The notes under the pieces: generated by a model | What the model was told of the DNA's origin: nothing | The model's database searches: none | The model's input: only the letters and a program-made list of their open reading frames with translations | Shown here: positions 19,496 to 31,610 of the stretch, piece after piece | Numbering within the stretch: the stretch's first letter is position 1 | Layout of the letters: each line of letters begins with the position of its first letter | Made by a program: the position numbers and the translations under genes | DNA from: Diospyros lotus | Taxonomy: Eukaryota > Streptophyta > Magnoliopsida > Ericales > Ebenaceae | Length of the DNA stretch: 64,000 bases | Assembly (NCBI RefSeq): GCF_014633365.1 | Contig: NC_068339.1 | Coordinates: 3,043,001 to 3,107,000 of the forward strand | Reading direction: 5' to 3'

Positions 19496-22067
19496 ATGGC
19501 GTCTTCTATGGCTTCCATATCGAGAAGGCTCTATCGCTTGCTCACTTTAAACCCTAATAAACCATCCATCCGCTTCTGCTCAACCGTCTCGTCCCCCGAA
19601 ACCTCAAACTCGGACGCCGATTCGGCTATTGAAATCGATCCCGACTCCAAACCCGCCCCCGATTCACCGCCGTCAGACTCGCCCCGGCAACGCAGCTTCG
19701 ATTACCAGCCCCTCGAAAACGGTCTCGACGTCGGCATTTACAGGGTACTGTATCCTCTCTATCTTTCTCTCTATTTTGCCCGCGATAGTGATTTAGCTTT
19801 GGAGTGATTTGATTGAGAAATGGTGGATTGATGGTTTTGGTTTTTGGAAATTTGGTTTTAGGCTATATTGGTGGGGCAGGTGGGGCAGATTCCGGTGCAG
19901 AAGAAGTTGGGGAATGGGAGAATGGTGACGCTGATGTCGGTGGGAACCGGCGGCATTCGAAACAACCGGCGGCCATTAGACAACGAGGAACCGCGGGAAT
20001 ACGCGAATCGCTGTGCGGTTCAGTGGCACCGGGTTTCTATTTACGCTGACTATTTGGGGAAATTGGCCATGAAGCATGCTGATCCTGGGTGAGCTTAATT
20101 TATGCACCGCATCCATATTTTCACTGATTTACAGAATTTGCTTGCACCTGCAATTTATTTGAGCCTACTTCGTTTCTAATAACGGATTAAAAATTGTTCG
20201 TTGTAGTTCAATTTTGTATTTGGAGGGGAATTTGGAGACCAAGATTTTCAATGATCCTAGAACTGGTCTTGTTCGACGTATAAGAGAGATAGCGATTCGC
20301 GGGAATGGTACGTTGCTTACTCTTTATGCTTTTGCTTATTGAAGTTGTTTGTTACATGGAGCCCACTATACGATCTTCTGAAATGCATGATTTTGTTAAT
20401 GTAACTTTTAACATTGACTGATTCCCAGAAATATCAACTGCAAAAGTAGATTTATATGGCCACTGAAGAAATGGACACGATCAATGCAAGAACTTCAACT
20501 GAAAATTAATTTTTAGGTTTAGATTAGGGGATTTAGGGGCTAAGTGAAGGATATGAGGGGAAGTGAAGTGCTTGTTACGTAAAAATCCTTTATTGCCAAG
20601 CATATCCCTTATGTCAGTTGTAGTTTTTGTTAAGTGTGCCTAAAATACTGAATTTTACCTATTCAACTCGTCTGATGATTAAACAAGAGAGAGATTTTCC
20701 TTCCTCTGGATTGTTTGTTGTCTAAAATAAAAGTTAGGAACTGTCTCTCTTGCCTTTTGTTTTTGTTCCTTTGCTTTCCTTTCCTCTGTTTCTTGTGGGT
20801 GAAGTGCTTTAGCTGTAGGCTTCTGCTTGCACGTAGTGTTGTTTGTACTCTCACATTTATCCTTCTGGTAGTGTTTGTTAACGAAGATATAGATCGAGAA
20901 AGATAAGATATAGAAAACATTTCAAACTTTTGTCTTTTCCAATATCTGTTAAATTTATCTGACGACTCTTGAAAAAAGAAGTCATGTGACTTCTTATCTG
21001 CCATTTTTCAGATATGTTCCCCCCTTTCAGATAAGCATATCTAAGACCTTACAGATAAGAAAAAATTATGCATATGTCCTTTGGTGCATTCCAAAAAATT
21101 TAACAAACAGTTTGATAAAAATATTAGAATGTTTCTCAACCTTATATTGACCTATTCCATATTTTGGTCCGAAAAGTATTCTAACCTTATTTGATATAAT
21201 TTTATCTTATTTTAACAAACGTTATCCTAGGATAGTATTTGTTAACTTATATATAGACCGAAAAATATAAGATATGGAAAATATTCCAGACTTTTGTCCT
21301 TTCCAATATATTCGTTAAACTTATCTGACGATTTTTGAAAAAGAAGTCATGTGACTTCTTATCTGAGTTTTTTTAGATATGCTTATCTCTCTCCCCAAGA
21401 TAAACATATATTGATCCTTACAGATAAGAAAAAATAACGCTTGTATTCTTCAGTATATTTCAAAAAATTTAACCAGTTTGATAAAAAATTTAGAATGCTT
21501 CTCAGTTTTATTTTTGATCATTTCATATTTTGGTTCAAAAGATATTCCAATGTTATCTTGATACAATTTTATCATACTCATTTTAACAACCTTATATTGT
21601 GCGTGCGCTTGCTCAATGAGTTTTAGGAGGTGAGGTATGAAGTTCAGCGCATGTTTATATGTCAGTCCGTGAGGAAATAGAAACTGGAGCTCCCTTTGCC
21701 ATCTTTGTTCCCCTCGGAAAGTAGAAGAACATAATTACTAAAGAACATAAAATAATATATATGGACAAGCAGTAATTAATTAACACACTGACCCGATATG
21801 AGCTTGTGCGAACAATTGACCAAGTTGGGCACATTTTGTGCTTATTAAAAGTGATTTGTCATGAAGCAAAGTGGAGCTCATTTTCGTAGCAGTTAGTTCT
21901 GGTAGTTCTGTTTGGCTGGCTGAGCTTAGAAGTTGGTAGAGAATTTTGATCAATCTAGTCTCACGCTTGACTTATCTGGACTCGCAGGCCGGATTGTGTT
22001 TCTAGGAAAGGGTGATGATTCCCAGCGGCCAACACAGGCAGATTTGAGAGGAGTTGGCTACTTCTAA
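19496..22067 (+). CDS. MTSSB: Mitochondrial single-stranded DNA-binding protein
   Basis: Bacterial-type SSB that coats single-stranded mitochondrial DNA during replication and recombination. Exons 19496-19744, 19862-20088, 20207-20307 and 21988-22067 give 218 aa with all phases closing. The N-terminus (MASSMASISRRLYRLL) is Ser/Arg-rich without acids, as in a mitochondrial presequence. It is followed by an acidic Pro/Ser linker and then an OB fold: residues from about 84 include AILVGQVGQIP, then WHRVSIYADYLGKLA, GSILYLEGNLETK and, in the last exon, RIVFLGKGDD. Length is close to that of plant mtSSB proteins. The ATG at 19496 is chosen because the frame upstream has no ATG; a second ATG follows five codons later. 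The last intron is 1.7 kb and holds a tandem duplication. The next gene on the same strand starts 1.2 kb downstream. Confidence 0.93.
20871..21598. repeat. Two-copy tandem repeat (~364-bp unit) in mtSSB intron 3
   Basis: 20871-21234 and 21235-21598 align end to end, sharing GTTAACxxA, AGATATxGAAAA, TTATCTGACGA, CCTTACAGATAAGAAAAAA and CATATTTTGGT. Each copy carries an inverted repeat of AAGAAGTCA and TGACTTCTT separated by TG (20976-20995 and 21341-21360). Divergence is clear but moderate by eye. Confidence 0.85.
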
Positions 22068-22362
22068 AAGCAGGGTCGGAACCATGAGCAACAGTGGGAC
22101 TTTTTTCTTTCTTTGATGCGTGTAATATGCCCTCCTCTGTGCTTGCATTGGAATGAATAGTGGCAGAAATGATTCCTGCCCAAATCGTTGGGGGCAAATT
22201 CTTTTCTTCATGTGGTTTTCCAAGGCCTTTTTGGTTCTGAGCATCTCTTCTCTCTTTGTTGTAAGCATTAGCCTCAACGAACTAGCAAGGCAGTTCCTAG
22301 TTTTGATGGGATCCCAGAGTTATTACATTTCTTGTGACTTTGCCCCCCTGTTGGCAAAATAT

Positions 22363-22760
22363 AATAGGGGTATCCAAGTTTTGGTGCGAATCGGTTGGTT
22401 TGGTTCTTGGTCTTTTTATAGGAATTAATCAGTTTTTGACCTGGTTCGGTTCGGTTCAGTTTGACGGAAACTGATTTAGTTTATTTGTATAATTATTATT
22501 TATGATAATGAATGATATCTTCTCAGTTCTCTCCTTGCCTTTTGTCGCCCCAATCCCTAGAAAAAACCTAACCCTGCGGCTCGGCCTTTCTCTCTCTCTC
22601 TCTCTCTCGTCCTTACCTTCAGTCTTTAGAGTTAGATCGATCGGCAATCGTCACCACCGACAAGCCCGTCCCTGCCGTTATTGGTTGTAGCTCTGCCTAA
22701 CTTGCCCCGCTGCCACTTTTGCCGCCGCCTACCTGTTTAGTGCCTGCTGCGTGCTTGCAC
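22363..22760. repeat. GGTTCGGTT-type plant repeat (hAT-like, non-autonomous?)
   Basis: Starts TAGGGGTATCCAAG and contains TCGGTTGGTTTGGTTC and GGTTCGGTTCGGTTCAG, typical of widely dispersed short plant hAT-like elements. A CT microsatellite and a GC-rich stretch follow. The right terminus and target duplication were not identified. Confidence 0.4.
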
Positions 22761-22769
22761 TGTCTACGA

Positions 22770-22771
22770 TG

Positions 22772-22809
<38 letters not shown>
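22770..22809. repeat. ATT trinucleotide microsatellite
   Basis: About thirteen ATT units in the spacer upstream of the lumenal cyclophilin gene. Confidence 0.9.
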
Positions 22810-22811
<2 letters not shown>

Positions 22812-23244
22812 TACATATATTACAATTTACTCATATATTCAGGCAGTAAATATATGACAATTGGAAATTTATCATTTATTGTCATATATTTACGACACTC
22901 TGATTTGAATAATTGGACGGACGAAGATACTAATGTCACATTTAATATTTTCTCTATAATTGTTGGTTCTTCCAAGACTGGCAAGCAGGGAGACAAGGGG
23001 CAAGAAGAAGAAAGGGCATTTTAGTCCATGTGCTCGCGGTGCCACACAGTTGTATCATGAGGGTCCTACTGTCCGATCCTCGGGTGGACATTGGACAATC
23101 CCAACCATAAATGGATGATTGCCTTTCTCTTTTCTCTCTTTCTTATCCGCGAAATCTCTCTGCATAAGCAGTGAGAGAGACTTTCTTCCTTAACACTACA
23201 AAACCCTGCCGCGTCAAAGGCCAAGCGGCGTCATAGACACAAAA
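22810..23244 (+). promoter_or_regulatory. Upstream region of the lumenal cyclophilin gene
   Basis: Non-coding sequence preceding the ATG at 23245, with a pyrimidine-rich presumed leader around 23120-23165. No defined element is asserted. Confidence 0.35.
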
Positions 23245-24435
23245 ATGTGGCAAACCCCAAGGCTCTTCCAACACTCTCCCCAATTGCTCCATCCTCCTCC
23301 GCCGCCGCCCCCACTCCTTACCCCAACACAAATCCAAGACTTTCCCACCTCCCAATCGCCTCTCAACCTCAGACAACACTGCCAGTTCTCTCGCAGAGAA
23401 CTCGCCATTTTCGGCAGCTCGTCTTTGCTTTTCTTGGGGCCACCAGCACTAGAACCAGTTCATCTTTCCAAGGCACAAGCAGAAGAAAGTCCTGCAAATA
23501 CCAATGGAGAGGCCGGGCAAGAGGAGGATTCAAAGATCACTAGTAGTCCCAGCTGCATTGACAAAACTACAACAAAGAAAGCGTTTCTTGATATATCCGT
23601 TAATGGAGAACGCGTTGGTCGGATTGTGGTTGGTCTGTATGGTAACAGTGCCCCGGCAGGTGCGGCCAGGTTCAGTGACCTTGTCAGCGGGGCTGCTGGC
23701 ATTAGTTACAGAAGAAAAGAGTTCGTCAAGATCATGCCAAATTATGTTCAGCACGGTGGACTCAGATCCTACGGTGTGGATGCCGAGCTTGCACAGAAGA
23801 CAGGAGGCAATTTCGAGATCGACAGCCTTAAGTCTGAGTGGGAGGGAGTGAATGGAAATTGTCGAGGGACCAAGAATTTAGAGGGAAGCGTTGGCATCAT
23901 TGTGAGGGATCCTCAGAAACTTCCCCCAAAGTTGAAGTTGATTGCAAAGAACGGGAAGCTGCAGATTGACGAAGAAGAAGTTGGAGTTGATCCAAATGGG
24001 ACAGAGTTTGTGATCGCCACCAAAGACTCGCCCGAGTTGGATGAGTCGGTTCTGGTGGTTGGGAGAGTTTTGGAGGGGATGGAGGTTGTGCAGAGGATTG
24101 GCCAGGTCAAGACTGTGCAGGAGAATACTGGTTCTCCTTATTTCAGGTATGGATATTGGGATTCTAATCTATTTTCTGCCCGTCAAACAATGGCACAATA
24201 AGAAAAGTTTACAGAAAACATGAGAGCACCCGTGAAAGGCACAATATCAGTACCCTCTGAGTAGAATGCTTACCTTTGCCACGAGCTTTTCTGATGGGTT
24301 TCATGTTCTGAATCATATATTCAAATAGGTAATTAGCTGTTGAAGCAACCTAATTGCTCTGCCATGGCGCATACCTTGAGCCTGAAAGTTAATGTGCAAT
24401 TTAAACAATTTCAATTACACCTCCAGAAACACAAA

Positions 24436-24478
<43 letters not shown>

Positions 24479-24738
24479 GTTTATTACAAAGTAGAGCCAC
24501 GTATCTTCTGTGGTAAAATAAAATGGAGCACATCAATGACTTGAGAAAATAGGAACACAAGTAGACAAATAACTACAAGTTTTCCAATTCTACCTCATAA
24601 GAGAATTGCTCAATTTCACCACTGTGTCTTGTCAGGGTGGCCAAGCTAATCGGAGATAAAAGGGCTGTTGTTGCAGAGAGAGGCTTCAATCGTCCTTACT
24701 CAAAGGTGGTTGTCTCAAATTGTGGCTTGATAGATTGA
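23245..24738 (+). CDS. Thylakoid-lumen cyclophilin-type peptidyl-prolyl isomerase (CYP26-2/CYP28-like)
   Basis: A protein-folding family enzyme of the chloroplast lumen. Exons 23245-24146 and 24636-24738 give 334 aa; the junction splits an Arg codon. The first ~50 residues are Pro/Ser/Gln-rich without a defined fold (stromal transit). Next come twin arginines (residues 50-51), a hydrophobic stretch (IFGSSSLLFLGPPAL) and an AQA cleavage motif (77-79), a bipartite Tat-pathway lumenal signal. The cyclophilin-like domain runs from about 112 to the end, with FLDISVNGERVGRIVVGLYG, FVKIMPNYVQHGG and ERGFNRPYSKVVVSNCGLI. The usual catalytic Arg of FHRIIPxF appears as Lys (FVKIMPNY), so isomerase activity may be weak or absent. 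Family is certain; the exact CYP number is not settled. It is convergent with the next gene, 460 bp away. Confidence 0.9.
24439..24477. repeat. GA microsatellite in the cyclophilin intron
   Basis: About 19 GA units inside the single intron (24147-24635). Confidence 0.9.
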
Positions 24739-25198
24739 CTCACAAAGCTGTTGATATTTTCATCCAGCCAGTCCATTTTTGTAAGAAAACAAATTCATGC
24801 AAGGAAATGTATTCCATTACTGCTGCTCGAAAAATTTCATACCATACATTTTATGTTCAATTCATTATGGAAAGGCAAATTCAGACTCCTATATTTTCCA
24901 CCAGTTCTTCACTATTAAAAAAAGAAATTTCTCGTGTAATTCAATGAAGAACAGGCTACTAAAACCTGAGACTGAAGTAGCAGCACAGATAATGCTCATC
25001 AAAAAGTGGAGGGAAACACGAGGAAAAATGGAAATCGAAACTGACAAATGATGATAAGAGTAGAAAGAGAGGGGAAAAAGAAAAAGATACAACACTTTTA
25101 AGATGTTCTTGCAACACGAGGATTCTGCTAGCCGGAACTCCCATTCCAGTAATGACCATAACAATTCCAACAAATTGCAAAGTCAACTGTTTGGTGCA
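24739..25198. other. Shared 3' spacer between convergent genes
   Basis: Holds the 3' UTRs of the cyclophilin gene (+) and the NIPA-like gene (-). No further gene is visible; the short open frames here match nothing. Confidence 0.6.
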
Positions 25199-28100
25199 TT
25201 AACTTGAGCCATGAGTGAGCTTCATTTTTTTTGCGGAAGGAGACATGAACAGATTTTTTACTGAAGTGAGAGGATCATCCACCTGTGACAGAGAACAAAA
25301 TGATCACTTTCTGTAAACAAGGGTACTAGGAAAAGTTAAAAACATCCACAGGAAACCTATAGTGATGGGAAGGGGGTAAAAGCTCGGTAGATTTCCAACC
25401 TATTTGCTTCAGCTAAATGTCCAACGGATATTAAACATGCCCCGAGTAATCATAGAGTATACGGGTTTTGTTTAAACTAAAGTGACAAATTAACTAATAT
25501 ACACCGCAGATGATTGGTGGCATGGATATTCTTACAAATATATCAACACAAACCTGAAGATTACACGTTAGTTCTTTACCAATGTAAAAGGAGACTCAAA
25601 ATTACCTCGATAAAGGAAGAAGACGGAGTATCTGTGGATGGAGGGCAATCAAATTCCTTCTGGCGTTGTAAAGCAGATAATGTTTGTTGCCACCCTGGCA
25701 GTGATTTGCCAGTTGAAGCAATCCAGGAGCAAAAATGCCTGTGCTGCCTTATTGGATCAAATTCCATGGCTTCAGAAGAGGGTAGTTGGTCTTGATCCTT
25801 TCCTGGAAGATTGGGAGACCCAATTGTTAATCCGTCCTAAAATTATACCTTAACTGGAGTTCATAAAATAAAAGAAAAAGTAACAAACATTGCAGTCGAA
25901 TGTTAACCTATACTGCGCCATTTTATAGGGCAGATAATACCTTTTTTTGTTTGTTTTATTTGTGCATGGGAGGAAAGCCTATGTTGGGAGCTTGATTAAA
26001 CCTCATCATGATCTCATGCGTAGGTGGGACGCTTACCTAACATTGGGCCAACCTCTTCTCTCTGTGGGTAGTTGACACGATAATCTAACTTTGCCTTGTC
26101 CTATGCATGTAAAAATTCCACGATCTTAACCAAAATGTGTCTTGATGACCTACTCATTACTGTGTTACTCGTGATTTGACCACTATAAAAAGGCCACCGT
26201 GCACAGTGATGATATATTTAGATACATAAACTATCATTTTGCCTGATTCTCTCTCTTCAACCTCTGGACTTGTCCCTACACCTGGATTCACCTCCAAAAA
26301 TCTCACTATTGACGACCAGTGGAATCCTAGAAATGTGGCCGGCCTTCAAGAAGGATCCTCAATAAAAGAGAGAAGTTCATAGTTTCACATCCCACAACAC
26401 CCCCGTCTCTGGGCAATTACTTCTCATTAACTAGGAAATAAACTCATGCTTCAGGAGAAGATGCAAATGCAATAGATAAAACGAACTGGTAATACATGGA
26501 AATCAATGTATTCATCATTCCAAACATTAATATGACATTTTTGTTTTCATTAGGGTAGCAACTAGGCAAATAAATCGAGTTAAAATTCCATTAGTTGACC
26601 TAGCGCCCCCCCCCCCCCCCCAAAAAAAAAAAAAAATAAATAAAATAAATCCAGTACTTGGAAAAAAAATAAACAAGGTTAAATAACATCATGGCCTGTT
26701 TGGTTTCATGCAGGAATAATAACTTTCACAGTACTTCAATCAAAGGATAATATCTTAGCATAATAGAATGTCAGTTTCTTCACTACGAATATTTCCAAAA
26801 ATTAATGATAAACTGTTGAGTCGTTTATCCTTTCCTGGTTAAGGAAGTAATGGCGACCCATTATAAAGATTCAAACACCAAAGTCACACATGCAAAAACC
26901 TAGTTTAGGCAGTGTTCAAAGCTCGCATTAGTTTCCTCAGATGCTAGAGAGAACATTTTCAAGCAATTGACAATTCCTGTTATCTTATTGAGGATAACTT
27001 TTTAAGTCAAAAGAAATGTTTCCAACCCTCCTTTCACTCCCTTGGAGCATTTTCCATTTATACAGTTGTTTTAATTATCAAAACAAAAAAAGAAAGAAAG
27101 AGAAGTAAGGTAAGAAAAGGGAAGTAACATCCCATGCATTCTATAGAAATTTGGCCTTGTATTAGAAAATTGAGTTATTTTGTTAACCAGAAAAACAAAT
27201 AAAGAATATGGTAACTTGGACCACAAATTAGAAAAAAGCAAAACAGGAAGCTTGAGATACAGATGCATGCAGTCATAATGGATTAACTTCTTTCTTTCTT
27301 TCTCCAGGATGGGTAACATTTAATTTTGGAATTACAGCATTGAGCTGCTAGTCGCTACAAGCCCCATATTTTGCACAATCTTATTCAAGACAAGATGAAA
27401 AGAAACTGTTGCAAGAAATATTTCCCATCAAAGGTACAAAGAGGGGGTGCGCCATATATATTCAATAGAATGTGGACTTCTTATTTAAAATTGAGTCACC
27501 TTGGTGCCCGGAAAATCTAAAGAAAAATACATGATAACCTGGATGACCAATTAGAAAATATACACATTAAGACAGATACATGTTGTCAAGATGGATTGTC
27601 TTGTTTTTCTCTTAGACTGATACCATTTAATTTAGGAATCATTATATTGAGCTCCTGCTCCAGACATAATTCTAACACCTGGGCACTGGACCTCAGAACA
27701 TTTTAACGAGTGGGCTCTCTGGACAGATAAAGCTTTTTTTTTTTTTTTTCAAAATTTCGATAAGTAAAACTTTATTAGAAGCATGACACATTAAACAGGA
27801 GCGTGAGCCAGTCCACGAGATCAAATAATTAAAAATAAAGCAAAATCTCTAGAAAACCTACAGCAAAAGCAAAAAGTAGGGGTTAAAGTTGATAACCCAA
27901 AAAATAAAAAGACATATTGAGAGCTGATGCTTAAGCAATTCTTAATGGCCCAAACTGTTAGTGTGCAGCCAGTATGTGAGAAATAAAGGAAAAAAATATC
28001 AGAGACTTCAACCTAAAGACATTGAGAGCTGCATAGCAAATTGACACAAAGACACCCAAAAATATTTGGTCAAACATTAGGCTGCCAATTTGCTTAACCC

Positions 28101-31100
28101 TAGAAGGCACCAGAGTGATCATGATATTAGAATCACAGATTTAAATCGAGAGAAGGATAAAATGTACCTCTACAAAATAACAATAATTAAAGCAGTGAAA
28201 GAAATTCTTTTATTATTTTTTCCCTATTACTGAACAAAGATGATTATAAAAAAAATTTACGCCAAATATTATGGTCAAAGAATCCAAAGATGGTATAGAA
28301 AAATCACCCGTGCTACAGGGGAAAACAGTGTTGTTTATGAACTGCACTCTGGATTTGACCCCAGACCCATCTTGGCTATCTACCATGCTGCGTAGCGTAT
28401 TAGTTATTGTGTTCTGCTGCAGATAACTAGAGCTGGCATTAACTGTCACTGAAGCATCTTTTTCAACAATTTCCTCATTTCTACTGTTGACTAGGCCACT
28501 TTTGGTCACCATGGAAGTGTCTTCAACTTGAAAACTACTACCAGCCCCCACTGGTGGATTGACTGTAGCAATCACATCAGCACTTTCTTGCACAGTGTCA
28601 TTCTTACTGGAGCCATCCACTGAAAGTGAATCCCTCTTTACTGGATTTTCCACAATGGAATCTAGTTTACTGGTTTCACATAAGCCTTGTCCACTACCTG
28701 TTGCTCCAGATGAATTGTCACTGTTTTTATCACTTCTAAGTGCATCCCCTCGCTCACTGAAATCAATATCTGAACATGCCAACTGTCTGTTGGTTGTAGA
28801 ATCACAATGCTTATCACCTTCCTTGCCATCTAATAATCTTACATCTAGCGGACAAACATCTTCAACAGTAACATTGTTTTCCCTGTGATTTTCATCTTCC
28901 TCAAATGAAATCTTAGCACATAGACGATCCCTAAAATCTGAGTCAGAGGCAAATCTAGCTCTCAAATTCCGTCCTATTACAGGCATAGAAATTTTTGCTT
29001 TGAAGTTCTGTTTTGTTGGTGGAGGACCCCCTGCAATTGTCAATTTTAAATTGAACTGTCTTTCACTTGAATATGCAACACTGGTAGGACCAGTATTAGA
29101 TGTCCTTTCTGTATTCTCAGCACGATTAGTAACGCCGAAGTCATGGGTTCCAGAACCCCCAGGATCACCATAATTGGCAGCTTCTTTATGCTGAGCAGAA
29201 TCATGTTCACCATCAAGTTCTGTGTCTCCTACAAGTCTTAACAATTCCAAAGGCCTTGGAACTGTAGAGAAAGTCCATAATCCAACAGTTGCTCCACAAC
29301 GTTTGCAGTCCAACACAACAGAATTGGGATCAAACTGCACCATTCCAGAAGCCACAGAATCATCACTTGTCTCCATGGTTTCTTCTCTACCAGAAGAATA
29401 GACAACAATACTAGAATTCTGTCCATCAGTGACCCCCTGAGATAAACATGAGAAGTTGGCATCTCTAATGGACTGATTCCGCCGTTTCTTGCAGTCAACA
29501 ATATAAGGTAGCAAACGAGGTTCCCACCCACATAAACTTATGAGTTTTTGTGCCTGGAAACGTTTCAGAACATCATAAATCTTACACAAAAATATAATAA
29601 TATTGGAACTCATCAATACAAGTTGAAGACCTTGTAACTTTTGATGAGAGATTGGAAAACAAAACCACACTATAATCAATCAAAATGATGTGCACAAGCA
29701 CAACCAACATAAAAGAGCTAACAATATGATGCCTTGTCAATTATCATTGTGCCATATTGACAAATGAAACTGAAGAAGTTAATGCACTCACTATTAATGC
29801 AGAAGCTGTTTCAATCATACAGTCACACCCCCATATATAGGAAAAGTAACATAACTCTCAAGTTACTTTAGTAAGTAATTATATCATGAGTATGGTACAA
29901 CAACAACAGAGTGCCAACTGGAGGTGGCATATGATCGCTACTAATAGGCACGCTTACCTAGTTAAGATAATGTAACTAGTGCATAAGACTCCACTATTGC
30001 AGGTCCAGGAGAGGGCCTCATATACACAGTTTTTTACGCCAAATATGGAAAGGCTATCCCACCCTCATCTAATTAATGCCCATAATTGAACTGAAACTAC
30101 TAAACTAAAATCTGTACAGGAAATTATCAAACCTGATAATATGAGACAGAAGAGTCCATGTCGACTTCATTTCCTGGGTTTTCAATTTGATAAGTGTCTG
30201 CAGACTCATTGCTGCCACCAATAATTGAGGATCCTTGGAGAAAGTGTTCCAGTTGAGGGCTTCTCATGTAATCAATCACTGAAGATGAAATTACAGGAAG
30301 GGCTAAAAGGTGCATGAGAGCAGAAGAACGTTTCTTGTACTCATCTACCAAAATCAGAGTTGTGGTAGGTGGAAACTGTGCTAGTGTGTCATCACAGGAA
30401 TTGTCAGTCCATGGGCAAAGTGGCTTATGTCCGTTATCCAGCTTTAGGCTAAACACCAATGCTGCTTTCTCAGCTGGACATCACAAAAAAAGGCAGTTCA
30501 GACATAATTAGAATAAGAGTTCACACAAATTTCAAACCACATAATGCTAGCGGTCTTCTTTTTTGCCGAATAATGAACACAATAAGAGTAATAATCATCA
30601 CAATATAAAACAAAAAGAATAAGTTAGAGAGCAAGAAGAACAGATGCCTTGATGATGCGCCCAGGACGATGGAGTAGAAAAGTAGAGACGCGTGCCACAT
30701 GCTTCGCAAGCAATTGTATCCACATCTACATTGATCCAACCTCTTCTAGCACAATTTACTGGACTTGCTACCTGATTAAGATTACTTACAATATTAGGTC
30801 TGTGAAATTATCAAGACACCCAAAAATGGTCCAGATGAAGCTAGAATTGAACCTAGAATAATACCTCAACCACATTCTCTCCGGCAAAATAGAAATCAAG
30901 TTCAAACAATGAAGGACTTGATAAACAACGTCATCCAGCAGATATGCACGATGGAATAAAATAAAATATCAAATGTTTCACGAGAATCAAACCTGCGGTT
31001 TAGCAAACCATGTCATGGACTTGAAAGTAGCCAACCTCCTCATAAGATCCCCTCGGTTCCACGGTCTGCACAGCGGAGCTTGCACTAATCCACCCGACAC

Positions 31101-31610
31101 GGATGGCATCTGTGATCCCTCAGCTACGTTCCCTCTGGAATTCAGTTCCAATACCGAAAATGGCGTACTCGGGCGTTTTTTACCTCCTGACAACTGAACA
31201 CCAGGCGAACTGTCGCCACCAGAGAAACAAAAAATCAGAAAATAAATGTAGCAAATTAAAGCTTCCTCTCCATCTGAACCCCTTCAGAATTAGAGAACCA
31301 AAACAATCCGAAAAAGAAGTAACAGAAAAAGCGAATTCCTGGCCCCCAGCAATGAATTGGGTAAATTTGCATAGAGAGAATTGTGAAACGAAAACCAAAA
31401 ATTGGAGGAAACGTCAGGTTCCGACGTACAGACGACGGATTACGATACGAAACGAACAAACCCTAACAGAGAAGGAATGAGAGAATCGAGAACGGCGAAC
31501 CTCGCGGTCTGTGTTGGACTGATTGCTGCAGTTGATTTGGATTTAGGTTTGGGAGAACTGAATAGCTTGTCCATTATAGCATGAAACCTCTTCTCTGATT
31601 CGTCTGACAT
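25199..31610 (-). CDS. C3HC zinc-finger protein of the NIPA/ZC3HC1 family (plant IAP-like protein)
   Basis: Nuclear BIR-like zinc-finger protein. Animal NIPA is an F-box adaptor or nuclear-basket component; plant relatives are linked to genome stability and DNA demethylation. Exons, 5' to 3' on the minus strand: 31610-31494, 31193-30993, 30771-30648, 30473-30133, 29553-28308, 25802-25606, 25282-25199, giving 769 aa with all phases consistent. The first zinc-finger region (about 90-190) has CRPWNRGDLMRRLATFKSMT, CARRGW, CEACGTRL and LCPW. The second, Rsm1-like region combines LDCKRCGATVGLWTF (exon 5) with FDPIRQHRHFCSWI and PGWQQTLSAL (exon 6). A long acidic Ser/Asn-rich linker lies between. 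The C-terminus SAKKMK is basic. The exon 1 donor (GCC|GTTCTC) is the least certain boundary. Exon 3 appears to end at a GC donor. Confidence 0.88.
26606..26636. repeat. C16-A15 homopolymer junction in NIPA-like gene intron 5
   Basis: 16 C (26606-26621) directly followed by 15 A (26622-26636), then TAAATAAAATAAAT. Confidence 0.9.
27736..28095 (-). mobile_element. LINE-like 3' fragment with poly(A)
   Basis: Read on the minus strand, a segment ends in AATAAAGTTTTACTTATCG followed shortly by a run of A (plus-strand T run at 27736-27751). That ending is common in plant L1-type LINE 3' regions. No reverse transcriptase is present, so it would be a strongly 5'-truncated copy, or another poly(A)-bearing retrocopy. 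Confidence 0.4.
29885..30110. mobile_element. Possible decayed Au-type SINE in an intron
   Basis: Within the intron 29554-30132 the segment includes TGCAGGTCCAGGAGAGGGCC, CATATACACAG and GGAAAGGCTATCCCACCC, in the order of the conserved 3' half of Au SINEs. The 5' half with pol III boxes is not recognisable, so this stays tentative. Confidence 0.35.

Larger units (their letters stand above)
25803..28307. other. Intron 5 of the NIPA-like gene (2.5 kb)
   Basis: AT-rich intron. It contains a LINE-like 3' remnant (described separately), a C16-A15 homopolymer junction at 26606-26636, and a promoter-like TATAAAAAGGCC (26185-26196) in an LTR-looking stretch of about 26030-26400 whose ends could not be defined. 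No extra exon was needed: exon 5 ends in phase 1 and exon 6 resumes in matching phase. Confidence 0.6.

Noticed and set aside
25638..25853. Plus-strand open frames over 25514-25853
   Set aside because: They are antisense shadows of exon 6 of the minus-strand NIPA-like gene, which encodes the conserved FDPIRQHRHFCSWI block.
28559..28888. 109-codon plus-strand open frame
   Set aside because: Antisense shadow of exon 5 of the NIPA-like gene.
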